Shown one piece after another: positions 17,480 through 25,540 of a stretch of 38,685 nt of DNA. Under the pieces are notes generated by a model, which saw only the letters and a program-made list of their open reading frames with translations, did not search any database and was not told where the DNA came from. The number at the start of each line of letters is the position of its first letter. Position 1 is the first letter of the stretch. The DNA is from Bacteroidales bacterium (GTDB lineage Bacteria > Bacteroidota > Bacteroidia > Bacteroidales > UBA932). The stretch is taken from NCBI GenBank assembly GCA_017477245.1, contig JAFUWY010000024.1, positions 1 to 38,685 on the forward strand. Reading direction: 5' to 3'. A program made the position numbers and the translations under genes.

Positions 17480-18637
17480 TTATCTGATTTTCAACAGGGC
17501 CAGCGTGCTGACCGCCAGGATGATCCCGATGATCCAGAAGCGCGTGACGATCCGGGGCTCCGGGATCCCTTGCTTCTGGTAGTGGTGGTGGAGCGGCGCC
17601 ATCAGGAAGACGCGCCGGCCTTCGCCGTATTTCTTCTTGGTGCGCTTGAAGTGCGTGCGCTGGATGATCACCGACAGGCTCTCCATCAGGAAGATGCCGC
17701 AGAGGATGGGCAGCAGGAGCTCCTTGCGGATGAGCACCGCGCTCACGCCGATCACGCCGCCGATGGTCAGGCTCCCCGTGTCGCCCATGAAGACCTGGGC
17801 GGGGAAGGTGTTGTACCACAGGAATCCGATCAGGGCTCCCACGAAGGCGGCCATGTAGATGGCCACTTCGCCCGCGCCCGGGATGTACATGATGTTGAGG
17901 TACCTGGCGTTGAGCACGTCGCCGCTCAGCCAGGCGATGATGCCCAGGGTCACGCCCACGAGGGCGGAGGTGCCGGCCGCGAGGCCGTCCATGCCGTCGG
18001 TGAGGTTGGTGCCGTTGGAGCAGGCCAGGATCACGAGGATGATCATGACCATGTAGATGCCCCAGGAGCAGTAGACGCCCAGCTGGCCCGAGAAGGGGGA
18101 CAGCCAGGAGTAGTCGAATTCGTGGGCCTTGACGAACGGGATCGTGGTGACGAGCCGGTCGGTGGGGATGGCCGGGCTGATGCAGACGGTCAGGGCGATG
18201 AAGAGCCCGAGGCCGAACTGGAGGATCAGCTTGCCCTTCTCGCTCATGCCTTCCTTGTTGTGCTTGAAGACCTTGATGTAGTCGTCGGCGAAGCCGATGG
18301 CTCCGCACCAGAGGGTCGTGACGACCAGGAGCAGGGTATAGATGCTGTCCAGCCGGCAGACCAGCAGCGCGGCGCCCAGCACGGCGGCGATGATGATCAG
18401 GCCGCCCATCGTGGGCGTTCCCTTTTTCTGCATCTGGCCTTCGAGACCGAGGTCGCGGATCTCCTCGCCGATCTGGTGGCGCTGGAGGCGGCGGATGATG
18501 CGGCCGCCCGCGAAGAAGGCGATGAGCATGCTGATGACGGCCGCGAGCATGGCGCGGAAGGAAAGGTAATGGAACAGTCCGGCTCCGGGGATGTGGAGTC
18601 CGAGGCTTTGCAGCCATTCTACGAGGTGGTTCAGCAT
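17480..18637 (-). CDS. mraY: Phospho-MurNAc-pentapeptide transferase MraY
   Basis: MraY, 385 residues, integral membrane enzyme transferring phospho-MurNAc-pentapeptide to undecaprenyl phosphate (lipid I). Motifs: KKGTPTMGG, the metal-binding aspartates in GFADDYIK, NGTNLTDGMDGLAAG, FMGDTGSL, and the histidine cluster APLHHHYQKQG. About ten hydrophobic segments are evident. The ATG overlaps the murE end by 7 bp. Confidence 0.97.
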   Translation of the reverse strand: MLNHLVEWLQSLGLHIPGAGLFHYLSFRAMLAAVISMLIAFFAGGRIIRRLQRHQIGEEIRDLGLEGQMQKKGTPTMGGLIIIAAVLGAALLVCRLDSIYTLLLVVTTLWCGAIGFADDYIKVFKHNKEGMSEKGKLILQFGLGLFIALTVCISPAIPTDRLVTTIPFVKAHEFDYSWLSPFSGQLGVYCSWGIYMVMIILVILACSNGTNLTDGMDGLAAGTSALVGVTLGIIAWLSGDVLNARYLNIMYIPGAGEVAIYMAAFVGALIGFLWYNTFPAQVFMGDTGSLTIGGVIGVSAVLIRKELLLPILCGIFLMESLSVIIQRTHFKRTKKKYGEGRRVFLMAPLHHHYQKQGIPEPRIVTRFWIIGIILAVSTLALLKIR

Positions 18638-20097
18638 GATCCGAGGGTTTTGAAGGTTTCGAGTACGATCTCGCGCTCGTCGAAATGGTTCTTGACGGTG
18701 CCGAGGATCTGGTAGGTTTCGTGGCCCTTGCCGGCCAGCAGGACGGTGGCGCCCTTGGGGGCGAGCAGCAGGGCGGTGCGGATGGCTTCACGCCGGTCCG
18801 CGATGCAGATGGTCCGGGCCATCGCGGCCTCGTCGATGCCGGCCTTGATGTCGTCGAGGATGTCTTCCGTGCGTTCGGTGCGGCTGTTGTCGGAGGTCAG
18901 CACGATCCGGTCGGCGAGGCGGGCGGCCACGGCGCCCATCTCGGGGCGCTTGGTCCTGTCCCGGTCGCCGCCGCAGCCGAACAGGCAGATGAGCTGCCGG
19001 TCGGGAGCGACCTCACGCAGGGTCTTCAGGACGTTCTCCAGGGCGTCCGGGGTGTGGGCGTAGTCGATGGCCACGGTGAGGTCCCTGGGGCCGCGGAGCG
19101 TCTCCAGGCGTCCCGGGGCGGACTCCAGGCGCGACAACGCCACGAGCGCCTCGTCGGCGCGGGTGCCGAGCACGAGCGCGGTCGTGTAGATGGCGAGCAG
19201 GTTGTAGGCGTTGTGTGCGCCGATCAAGCGGGTCCAGACTTCCTGGCCGTCGATCCGCAGGAGCATCCCTTCCGGGCTCTGCTCCAGGATGCGGGCGGTG
19301 TGGTCCGCGGCGCCGCGGCAGGAGTAGCCGACCACGCGGGCGCGGGTGTTCTGGACCATCACCTCGCCGTGCTTGTCGTCCAGGTTGATGACGGCGGTGG
19401 CGGCGGGGCCCAGGCGGTCGAAGAACAGTTTCTTGCAGCGGAGGTACTCCGCGAAGGTGCCGTGGTAGTCGAGGTGGTCGTGGGTCAGGTTGGAGAAGAT
19501 CGCCACGCGGAATTCCAGACCGGCGATGCGCTGCTGCTCCACGCCGATCGAGCTGACCTCCATGAAGCAGTATTCGCACCCGGCGTCGACCATCTCGGCG
19601 AGCAGGCGGTTGAGCGTCACGGGGTCGGAGGTCGTGTTGGCGGTCTCGCTGCGGCGCGTGCCGACGAAGTTGGCGATCGTGGAGAGCAGGCCGCATTCGT
19701 AGCCCAGGTGGCGGAACATGTGGTACAGCAGGGTCACCGTCGTGGTCTTGCCGTTGGTGCCCGTGATGCCCACGAGCTTCAGCTTGCCGCTCGGGTGGCC
19801 GTAGTAAGCGTCCGCCGCGAGGGCGACGGCTTTCCGGCTGTCGCTTACGATGATTCTCGTGACTTGGTCATTCGCCGGCTTGACCGGCGAATCTCCTTCG
19901 TACATTACCGCGACGGCGCCGTTCTCGATGGCTTTGCCGATATATGCGCGTCCGTCGTTCCCGCAGCCGTTCACGGCGATGAACAGGCTGCCGGGGCGGA
20001 CCTGGCGGGAGTCGTTGGTCAACGAGGTGACCTCCACGTCCGGGTTGCCCTGGACGGAGAGCACATCGAGGCCTTGCAGGATCTTATTCAGTTTCAT
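18631..20097 (-). CDS. murE: UDP-MurNAc-L-Ala-D-Glu ligase MurE (probable meso-DAP-adding)
   Basis: MurE, 488 residues, adds the third stem-peptide residue. N-terminal UDP-sugar site TNDSRQVRPGSLFIAVNG, P-loop GITGTNGKTTTV (110-121), NTTSDP, THDHLDYHGTF, and the C-terminal GKGHETYQ block. The amino-acid specificity loop reads DNSR at 403-406, where diaminopimelate-adding enzymes normally have DNPR; the Arg that contacts the second carboxylate of DAP is kept. The block usually written EVSSHA here reads EVSSIG. The start overlaps ftsI by 14 bp. meso-DAP specificity is inferred from the retained Arg and the lineage. Confidence 0.95.
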   Translation of the reverse strand: MKLNKILQGLDVLSVQGNPDVEVTSLTNDSRQVRPGSLFIAVNGCGNDGRAYIGKAIENGAVAVMYEGDSPVKPANDQVTRIIVSDSRKAVALAADAYYGHPSGKLKLVGITGTNGKTTTVTLLYHMFRHLGYECGLLSTIANFVGTRRSETANTTSDPVTLNRLLAEMVDAGCEYCFMEVSSIGVEQQRIAGLEFRVAIFSNLTHDHLDYHGTFAEYLRCKKLFFDRLGPAATAVINLDDKHGEVMVQNTRARVVGYSCRGAADHTARILEQSPEGMLLRIDGQEVWTRLIGAHNAYNLLAIYTTALVLGTRADEALVALSRLESAPGRLETLRGPRDLTVAIDYAHTPDALENVLKTLREVAPDRQLICLFGCGGDRDRTKRPEMGAVAARLADRIVLTSDNSRTERTEDILDDIKAGIDEAAMARTICIADRREAIRTALLLAPKGATVLLAGKGHETYQILGTVKNHFDEREIVLETFKTLGSC

Positions 20098-21994
20098 TCG
20101 TTGTCGGTTCTTTTTGCAGTTCTGCCCGGAAATACGGGTCGATGTTGTACAGCTTGTCGATGACGGTGCGGATGGCCCGGGCCGGGATGCCGCCGCCCTG
20201 GAAGCTCTTGCCGGTCGGCTTGGAGTACACGGTGCAGATGATGCTGTACTGCGGGTCCTCGGCCGGGAAGAACCCGACGAAGGTGCCCTGGTACTTGCGG
20301 CGTCCGTAGGCGTCGGAATACTGCCCGTTCTCGTAGGTGCCGAAGGAAGTACCGGTCTTGCCGGCCACGGTGCACTTGGCGCCCTTGAGCCGCTTGGCGG
20401 TGCCTTCCTCGGTCACGGCCTTGAGCGCGCGGGTGATGGTGTCGGCGACTGCGCGCGAGCAGACGGCGGCATTGAGCACGCCGGGGCCGCGCTTCTCCGT
20501 GACGATCCCGTTCTCCTCGATGTCCTCGACCAGGTAGGGCTTCATCATCCGGCCCTTGTTGGCGATGGCGTTGTAGAAGGTCAGGATGTGCAGCGGCGTC
20601 TCCTCGGTGCTGTAGCCGAATCCGATTGACCCGAGGTCGGTGTCGGTCCAGTAGCGGGTGGAGGGGTTCGGGATGGTCGGGGTCTGCAGGCCGTCGAGGT
20701 CGAAGCTGAAAGCCTCGCCGAGCTTGTAGTTGTAGATGTTCTGGAGGAACTTCTCCGTCTTCTCGAGTCCCTTGCCGCGTCCCTTGCTCTTGTCGATGCC
20801 GTAGTTCTGGACGGCCAGGGTCGCGAAGACGTAGTTGGACGAGATCTTGAAGCCGTCCAGCACGGAGATGCGGTTGGTCTGGTGCTGGCGGGCGAAATCG
20901 GGGATGTGCGCGTCGTTGATCGATGTGCCGGCCACGTGGCCGGTGGTGGCGGGGAGCGTCTCCTCGAGGCTCTTGATGTAGCCGTCGTTGAGCACGGACA
21001 TCAGGGTCACGGTCTTGAACACCGAGCCCGGCTCGCCCTTGCGGCCGATGGCGAGGTTCTGGATCTCCTCGAAGGGGCCCGTGCCGTCCTCGCGGACGAG
21101 GTTGACCATGGCGCGGATGGCGCCGGTGCGGGTCTCCATCAGCACGAGGCAGGCTCCCTCGAGGTCGGGCTCCTCGGTGATCTGCTCGCGCAGGGCCTTG
21201 TCGGCGATGTCCTGGTAGTCGATGTTGAGCGTGATGCGCAGGTCCTTGCCGTCCACGGCCTTGACGTAGGCGCTGTCGCTGTTGCGCACGCGGCCGTAGT
21301 CGGTCACGCGCATCCATTCGCGGCCTTCCTGGCCGTGCAGGACGTAGTCGAACTTGCCTTCGAGGCCGATGTGGGTGTTGGTGACGGGCGACTTGTTGCC
21401 GCGCACGAAGCCGATCGTGCGGCGGGCCAGTTTGCCGTAGGGGTACTGGCGGATGTTCTCCTGCTCCACGATCATGCCGCTGCGGTAGCGGCCGTCGCGG
21501 AAGAGGGGCAGCTCGATGATGCGGTTGTAGGCGTTGCGGTCCACGGGCCGGCCGAGCCGGACGTATTTGCGGCCGGCGGCGCGGCCGTCCTTGATGAGCT
21601 TGTAGTACTGGTCGGGGGTCCGGTCGCCGAACTCGGCGGCGAGGCCCTTGGAGAGTTCGTTCGCCTTGGCGAGCCAGGCCTGCTCCTGCTCGGGCGTGTT
21701 GGTGTCCTTGAGCACGGTGCAGTCCATGTAGAACTGGTAGGTCGGGCAGGAGATGGCGAGCAGGCGCCCCTCGGCGTCCAGGATGTTGCCGCGGGCGGGC
21801 TCGATGACGCTGACCGTGTTGGACGGCGTCAGGGCGGCCTCGATCTTGGGATCCGGGTTGAAGAAGAGCTGGATGCCGATGATGCGCAGGATGAGGACGA
21901 CCGACGCAAGCAGCAGCACCACGTAGAGCAGGTACAGGATCACGCCGATCCTGTCGCGTTTGGCGGTCTTGGCTGTCTGGTTCTCCGTACTCAT
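20084..21994 (-). CDS. ftsI: Septal penicillin-binding protein (class B transpeptidase) FtsI
   Basis: FtsI/PBP3-like, 636 residues. A single transmembrane helix (about 17-40) is followed by the PBP dimer domain (IEPARGNILDAEGRLLA, 64-80) and the transpeptidase domain: nucleophile S324 with K327 (EPGSVFKTV), SSN at 385-387, KTG at 546-548. It crosslinks septal peptidoglycan with FtsW. After KTG only about 88 residues remain, so I see no C-terminal PASTA domain, which some Bacteroidetes relatives carry. It overlaps ftsL by 4 bp (ATGA) and murE by 14 bp. Confidence 0.96.
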   Translation of the reverse strand: MSTENQTAKTAKRDRIGVILYLLYVVLLLASVVLILRIIGIQLFFNPDPKIEAALTPSNTVSVIEPARGNILDAEGRLLAISCPTYQFYMDCTVLKDTNTPEQEQAWLAKANELSKGLAAEFGDRTPDQYYKLIKDGRAAGRKYVRLGRPVDRNAYNRIIELPLFRDGRYRSGMIVEQENIRQYPYGKLARRTIGFVRGNKSPVTNTHIGLEGKFDYVLHGQEGREWMRVTDYGRVRNSDSAYVKAVDGKDLRITLNIDYQDIADKALREQITEEPDLEGACLVLMETRTGAIRAMVNLVREDGTGPFEEIQNLAIGRKGEPGSVFKTVTLMSVLNDGYIKSLEETLPATTGHVAGTSINDAHIPDFARQHQTNRISVLDGFKISSNYVFATLAVQNYGIDKSKGRGKGLEKTEKFLQNIYNYKLGEAFSFDLDGLQTPTIPNPSTRYWTDTDLGSIGFGYSTEETPLHILTFYNAIANKGRMMKPYLVEDIEENGIVTEKRGPGVLNAAVCSRAVADTITRALKAVTEEGTAKRLKGAKCTVAGKTGTSFGTYENGQYSDAYGRRKYQGTFVGFFPAEDPQYSIICTVYSKPTGKSFQGGGIPARAIRTVIDKLYNIDPYFRAELQKEPTTNETE

Positions 21995-22338
21995 TTCTTC
22001 ACGATGATTGCAGGCTGTTCGGCCTCTTTGACCTTGGAACCCATCTCGCCGAGCATCTGCTCCACGCTGGAGCGCCGGCTGATGTTGACGACCTCGAAGA
22101 CCTTCTGCGAGTGGACGATCTCGAGTTCTTTCAGGACGGCCTTGTTCTTCTCGACCTTGGACATCGTGGTCTCGATCATCAGGCTGAACCAGATGACCAG
22201 TCCGAACAGCAGGAAGGTGTAGGCGATGTGGATGAAGTAGCGCCCGATGTTGAGGCGGAGGAGGAACTCACCCTTGAGGACCGCCGTGAAGCTGTTCTTG
22301 AAGAACAGGCCGATATCTGCCAGTTTCCAGGTTTTCAT
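21991..22338 (-). CDS. ftsL: FtsL-like small divisome protein
   Basis: A 115-residue protein with one central transmembrane helix (about 35-54, YFIHIAYTFLLFGLVIWFSL) followed by a heptad-like, coiled-coil-prone periplasmic part (TTMSKVEKNKAVLKELEIVH). It lacks strong sequence signatures; size, topology and place between rsmH and ftsI identify it as the FtsL-type protein of Bacteroidetes. It overlaps both neighbours by 4 bp (ATGA), indicating strict translational coupling. Confidence 0.85.
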   Translation of the reverse strand: MKTWKLADIGLFFKNSFTAVLKGEFLLRLNIGRYFIHIAYTFLLFGLVIWFSLMIETTMSKVEKNKAVLKELEIVHSQKVFEVVNISRRSSVEQMLGEMGSKVKEAEQPAIIVKK

Positions 22339-23240
22339 ATTCTTTCGGCGATTCTTAGTTTGGCGCTGCGCGCGCGGGTGTTGGTGGCGATCTCCGCTTC
22401 GTCCGGCAGGACCGGCTTGCGGCCGACGGCCTTCAGGGGTGCGCTGCTCCGCCCGAAGACGTCCTTGACTTCCTCGCCGGCGATGTTGCCCGACCGGATG
22501 AAGTTCTTGACCATCCGGTCCTCGAGGGAGTGGTAGGTGATGACGGCCAGCCGGCCGCCGGGTTTCAAGGAGGCGGCGGCGCCGGAGAGGAACTTCTCCA
22601 GCGCGCGCATCTCCTCGTTGACCTCGATGCGCAGGGCCTGGTAGACCTTGGCGAGGTACTTATGCTGGGCGAATGAGGGCAGGGCTGCCGCGATGGCACG
22701 GTCGAGGTCGTCGGTGGTGAGGATCGGCGCGGCGCTGCGGGCTTCGGCGATGAGCCGGGCCACCCGGTGCGCGTTGTCGACCTCGCCGTAGAGCCGGAAG
22801 ATCTTTTCCAATTCTTCTTGCGTATAAGAATTGACGATGTCAGAGGCGGTCTTACCGCCCTGCACGTTCATTCGCATGTCTAGCGGGGCATTGGGGAAAC
22901 GGAAGGAGAACCCCCGTTCCGCCGTGTCGAACTGGTGGGAGCTCACGCCCAGGTCGGCGAGGATCCCGTCGAGTCCGTCCTCCGCATGGAGGAGGGTATA
23001 GTTGTGGATAAACCGGAAATTGTTGTGTATGAGGGTGAAGCGCGGGTCGTCCGGGGCCTGTGCCAGGGCGTCTTCGTCGCGGTCGAAGGCCATCAGGCGG
23101 CCTTGGGGGGAGAGGCGCGAGAGGATCTCGCGGCTGTGCCCGCCGCCGCCGAAGGTGGCGTCGGCGTAGAAGCCGTCCGGGTTGAGGACCAGGGCGTCGA
23201 CGGATGCTTGCAGGAGGACGGGGTTGTGGTATTCGGACAT
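22335..23240 (-). CDS. rsmH: 16S rRNA (cytosine(1402)-N4)-methyltransferase
   Basis: RsmH (MraW), 301 residues, SAM-dependent methyltransferase acting on C1402 of 16S rRNA. N-terminal YHNPVLLQASVDAL, SAM loop DATFGGGGHSREIL, FDRDEDAL, then LADLGVSSHQFDTAERGFSF and the C-terminal ITYHSLEDRMVKNF. Standard second gene of dcw operons, 11 bp after mraZ. Confidence 0.97.
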   Translation of the reverse strand: MSEYHNPVLLQASVDALVLNPDGFYADATFGGGGHSREILSRLSPQGRLMAFDRDEDALAQAPDDPRFTLIHNNFRFIHNYTLLHAEDGLDGILADLGVSSHQFDTAERGFSFRFPNAPLDMRMNVQGGKTASDIVNSYTQEELEKIFRLYGEVDNAHRVARLIAEARSAAPILTTDDLDRAIAAALPSFAQHKYLAKVYQALRIEVNEEMRALEKFLSGAAASLKPGGRLAVITYHSLEDRMVKNFIRSGNIAGEEVKDVFGRSSAPLKAVGRKPVLPDEAEIATNTRARSAKLRIAERI

Positions 23241-23251
23241 GTCGCGGGCCT

Positions 23252-23707
23252 CTACTTTTTCGAGAGGCTTTCCGCAATGGCAATGAATTCGTCGTTGGAC
23301 AACCTGGACGCCTCGAACCGCTCCTTGGCCCAGATCTCGATCTTGAAATCATTGCCGGAGAAAACCACTTCTTTGTTCACACCGATGGAATCAAGGAGCT
23401 TGCGGCTGATGGAGATGCGGCCGAACTTGGCGTCCGGCTCCACGATGTCCCGGTCCCGCAGGTATTCTCTCCAGAAAATCTTGTGCTGACGGTTGAAAGT
23501 GAGGTCGAGGCTATCTTTGACCTGTCCGGACTGGCGCTCCCACTCTTCGAAGGAGTACATTTCCAGGCAGGGTTCGAAAAGATCTTTCCTGACGACGAAC
23601 CTCATATCGCTTCCCGGCGGCATGGCACCCTTGAGCGGCGCGGGGAAGACCAGCCTCCCTTTGTCGTCCACCTTGGATGTGTATTCGCCGATGAAAGTGA
23701 CCATCAA
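23252..23707 (-). CDS. mraZ: Transcriptional regulator MraZ
   Basis: MraZ, 151 residues, an AbrB-fold DNA-binding protein that in other bacteria represses its own dcw operon. Two MraZ half-domains are visible: FIGEYTSKVDDKGRLVFPAP near the N-terminus and REYLRDRDIVEPDAKFGRISI in the second half. It is first in the operon, and the DNA immediately upstream holds a 10-bp-periodic repeat that fits a MraZ operator, so autoregulation is likely. Confidence 0.95.
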   Translation of the reverse strand: MMVTFIGEYTSKVDDKGRLVFPAPLKGAMPPGSDMRFVVRKDLFEPCLEMYSFEEWERQSGQVKDSLDLTFNRQHKIFWREYLRDRDIVEPDAKFGRISISRKLLDSIGVNKEVVFSGNDFKIEIWAKERFEASRLSNDEFIAIAESLSKK

Positions 23708-23731
23708 TTATCAATTCTTATACGCAATGGA

Positions 23732-23739
23732 CAAAGATA
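23732..23739 (-). promoter_or_regulatory. -7 promoter box of the dcw operon
   Basis: TATCTTTG on the minus strand, an exact TAnnTTTG match, 24 bp before the mraZ ATG. The region where a -33 element would sit is occupied by the decamer array, so repression by promoter occlusion is plausible. Confidence 0.65.
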
Positions 23740-23740
23740 A

Positions 23741-23790
23741 GCATATTTTTCCATTTTCTTCCACTCTTTTCCAAAATTTTACACTTTTTG
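23741..23790 (-). promoter_or_regulatory. Probable MraZ operator: five decamer direct repeats
   Basis: Read on the minus strand, five consecutive 10-base units end in GTGT, TTGG, GTGG, ATGG and ATGC, each preceded by an A-rich stretch (three central units AAAATTTTGG, AAAAGAGTGG, AAGAAAATGG). One-turn spacing of a TGG-type core agrees with published MraZ sites (TGGGN repeats in E. coli, AAAGTG-type repeats in mycoplasmas). The array abuts the -7 box of the mraZ promoter. Assignment rests on pattern and position. Confidence 0.65.
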
Positions 23791-23820
23791 TTCCGCGGCC
23801 CTGCCCGGGGCTGTCTTTTC

Positions 23821-23958
23821 CCGCTCCGCGGTCCGGAAGGGGGTGCCCCGGCGAAAGCTCAGCCGCAGCAGGATCCGTGGCGCCGGATCCGGTTCCCGCG
23901 CAGCGGGAAGCGAGGATGGAAGCCGAGCCGGGGCACCCCCTTCCGGACCGCGGAGCGG
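23821..23958. repeat. 32-bp perfect inverted repeat enclosing two smaller hairpins
   Basis: The arms 23821-23852 and 23927-23958 are exact reverse complements (32 bp). The 74-bp interior holds GGATCCG/CGGATCC (23871-23877 with 23884-23890) and TTCCCGC/GCGGGAA (23893-23909, 3-base loop). Beyond the arms, pairing could continue with a 2-base bulge. It lies in the mraZ/24020 intergenic region, outside both promoters and with no T-run, so it is not a simple terminator. A mobile palindromic element (REP-like, related to the nearby RAYT gene) is one explanation. Confidence 0.85.
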
Positions 23959-23966
23959 AGGAAAAG

Positions 23967-23998
23967 GTTGTCGGAAAAGGAATAATTTGTTATATTTG
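23967..23998 (+). promoter_or_regulatory. Promoter of the small secreted protein gene
   Basis: GTTG at 23967-23970 and TATATTTG at 23991-23998, spaced 20 bp, fit the Bacteroidetes -33/-7 pattern. The predicted 5' leader is about 16 bases. Confidence 0.6.
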
Positions 23999-24019
23999 AG
24001 AAACCAATCGTATCAAGCC

Positions 24020-24475
24020 ATGAGAAGAATGATCCTGATTCTCGCCCTTTCGCTGCTCGCAGTGTCGGCGACGTGGGCGCAACCCCGTACCTGGAAGGTC
24101 ACCCAGGCAGGGTGGGGACGTATCGAGAGAGGTATCTCAATCACGCACTCAGCGCCTGAACGTGGCATCGGTGAAATGAATATCCCGCGCTGGCGCAAGG
24201 TGTCGGGGACGCTCTCCTTCGATTTCAGCAAGCGCGAGGCCGTCATCTCGCTGGACCGCAAGAAGGACAAGACCTTCATCCTCCTGACGGAGAGCCGTCC
24301 GTTCCAGACCCGGGACGGCTGGACCTACGTGGAATACGAAGCCCTGGACGGCACCAATTCCGGCTGCCGCTTCTGGGTCTGCACGCACGAGAGCGGCTCC
24401 CAGCGCGTGCTGGTCCTGTACCCCTTCAGCCGGCCCGACACCATCTACGGCTACAACCTGTCGTCCTCAGAATAG
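24020..24475 (+). CDS. Small secreted protein of unknown function
   Basis: A 151-residue protein with a clear signal peptide (MRRMILILALSLLAVSATWAQ, probable cleavage near residue 20-21). The mature part alternates charged and aromatic residues (WRKVSGTLSFDFSKREAVISL, SRPFQTRDGWTYVEYEALD) and suggests a compact beta-rich periplasmic domain. I do not recognise a family. The start at 24020 follows a good promoter and gives the signal peptide; the frame stays open upstream to 23843 but that part is the GC-rich inverted repeat. It has its own terminator and is monocistronic, divergent from the dcw operon. Confidence 0.75.
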   Translation: MRRMILILALSLLAVSATWAQPRTWKVTQAGWGRIERGISITHSAPERGIGEMNIPRWRKVSGTLSFDFSKREAVISLDRKKDKTFILLTESRPFQTRDGWTYVEYEALDGTNSGCRFWVCTHESGSQRVLVLYPFSRPDTIYGYNLSSSE

Positions 24476-24497
24476 TCTCATCAAAACCTTGTCAACT

Positions 24498-24540
24498 GCT
24501 TCCCGCGTCCCGGATTCCGGTTCGCGGGAAGCATTTTTTA
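24498..24540 (+). terminator. Rho-independent terminator after the 24020 gene
   Basis: GCTTCCCGCG (24498-24507) and CGCGGGAAGC (24523-24532) form a perfect 10-bp stem with a 15-base loop, followed by ATTTTTTA on the plus strand. Confidence 0.85.
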
Positions 24541-24595
24541 TAGGAAACCGCTTCCCGTAACTCGTTTTTAGGGACGTTGAGAGCGGCAGATGTCC

Positions 24596-25459
24596 TTAGA
24601 AACTTTCCAACAGGATGGCGATTTGCTGATAGGGGATACCGCTGACACGCGCGATTTGATGAATGTCTGCACTGAATCGGTAACGGATCTGACGGGCCAG
24701 TTCTGTTCTCTGCTGGATATCCAGTTCCTCGATGCTCCTCTTCTGGAACAACGAATGGCACAGATCCGGTATGGCGGCCAGGATGACCTGGTCCCGAAAT
24801 GCCGGCAGATCTTTCTCGATACGGTCGAGGACGCGTTTCGCCTTTGAAGAACTCTGCAGGAAATACTGCATCCGTCTGGGAGTCCTGAACAGTGATTCTA
24901 CGAACCTGACGGGGACATATGACTCGGGAAGGATGTAGCCGTCCTCACCCAGCATCCATCCTGCCGGAAGAATCATCTTACTGTGGAGAAGTTTGTTCTT
25001 TCTCCTGGCAGACAGGGCCCCCAGGCACTGTCCCCGTTTGGCGGAAACCTGGAAAAATGTCCTTCCTGTCCCCCATGGATAGGCGGCCGGCTCCAGGCAG
25101 ATATTCGCAGCGACACAGTTCATCTGGACATAGGCGATAGCCCGTTCCAAAGACTCGTCTCCCAATCGAAGTTCCTGAATGTCAACACCATTGCCGCGGA
25201 GCAATTCTTTCGTCCCGTGTCTTTGGTTCAAGTATCTGGAGTAAAGCCTCTTGAACTCCGTGATGAAACGAAGCGCCAGCTCGCGGGTACATTCCAGCAC
25301 GAAATGGACGTGGTTTGACATCAGGATAAAAGCAATGATCCGCACACCGAACATAAAGGCTACGGTGGCGACATAGTTCATCCCGGTTTTGAAATCATCG
25401 TCATCCAGAAACCACAGCCGGGTCTCCAAATGATCTGTAGTGATCAGAAAGAAAGTCAT
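24596..25459 (-). CDS. REP-associated tyrosine transposase (Y1/IS200-like, RAYT-type)
   Basis: A 287-residue protein of the Y1 transposase (Y1_Tnp) superfamily. The HUH metal motif is in ILMSNHVHFVLE, then the helix ITEFKRLYSRYLNQRHG, and AIAYVQMNCVAANICLEPAAYPWGTG, which corresponds to the family block usually written YIHxNPVxAxxxxxPxxYxWSS. The C-terminal part, with a short helix-turn-helix-like end (IHQIARVSGIPYQQIAILLESF), may bind DNA. Such single-copy RAYT proteins act on REP-like palindromes rather than carrying their own inverted ends; several palindromes lie on both sides. It looks intact. No IS-like ends or target duplication were seen. Confidence 0.85.
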   Translation of the reverse strand: MTFFLITTDHLETRLWFLDDDDFKTGMNYVATVAFMFGVRIIAFILMSNHVHFVLECTRELALRFITEFKRLYSRYLNQRHGTKELLRGNGVDIQELRLGDESLERAIAYVQMNCVAANICLEPAAYPWGTGRTFFQVSAKRGQCLGALSARRKNKLLHSKMILPAGWMLGEDGYILPESYVPVRFVESLFRTPRRMQYFLQSSSKAKRVLDRIEKDLPAFRDQVILAAIPDLCHSLFQKRSIEELDIQQRTELARQIRYRFSADIHQIARVSGIPYQQIAILLESF

Positions 25460-25507
25460 GATTCATATGTTTTAAGTTCAGGTCTCCTCCTGCTTGAAAC
25501 CTTCCTT

Positions 25508-25515
25508 CAAAGTTA
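25508..25515 (-). promoter_or_regulatory. -7 promoter box of the RAYT gene
   Basis: TAACTTTG on the minus strand matches TAnnTTTG, about 48 bp before the transposase ATG; an AGGAGG-like stretch occurs in the leader but too far from the start to be a normal ribosome site. Confidence 0.45.
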
Positions 25516-25540
25516 TCAAATCTTTGGTTATTTGACACCG

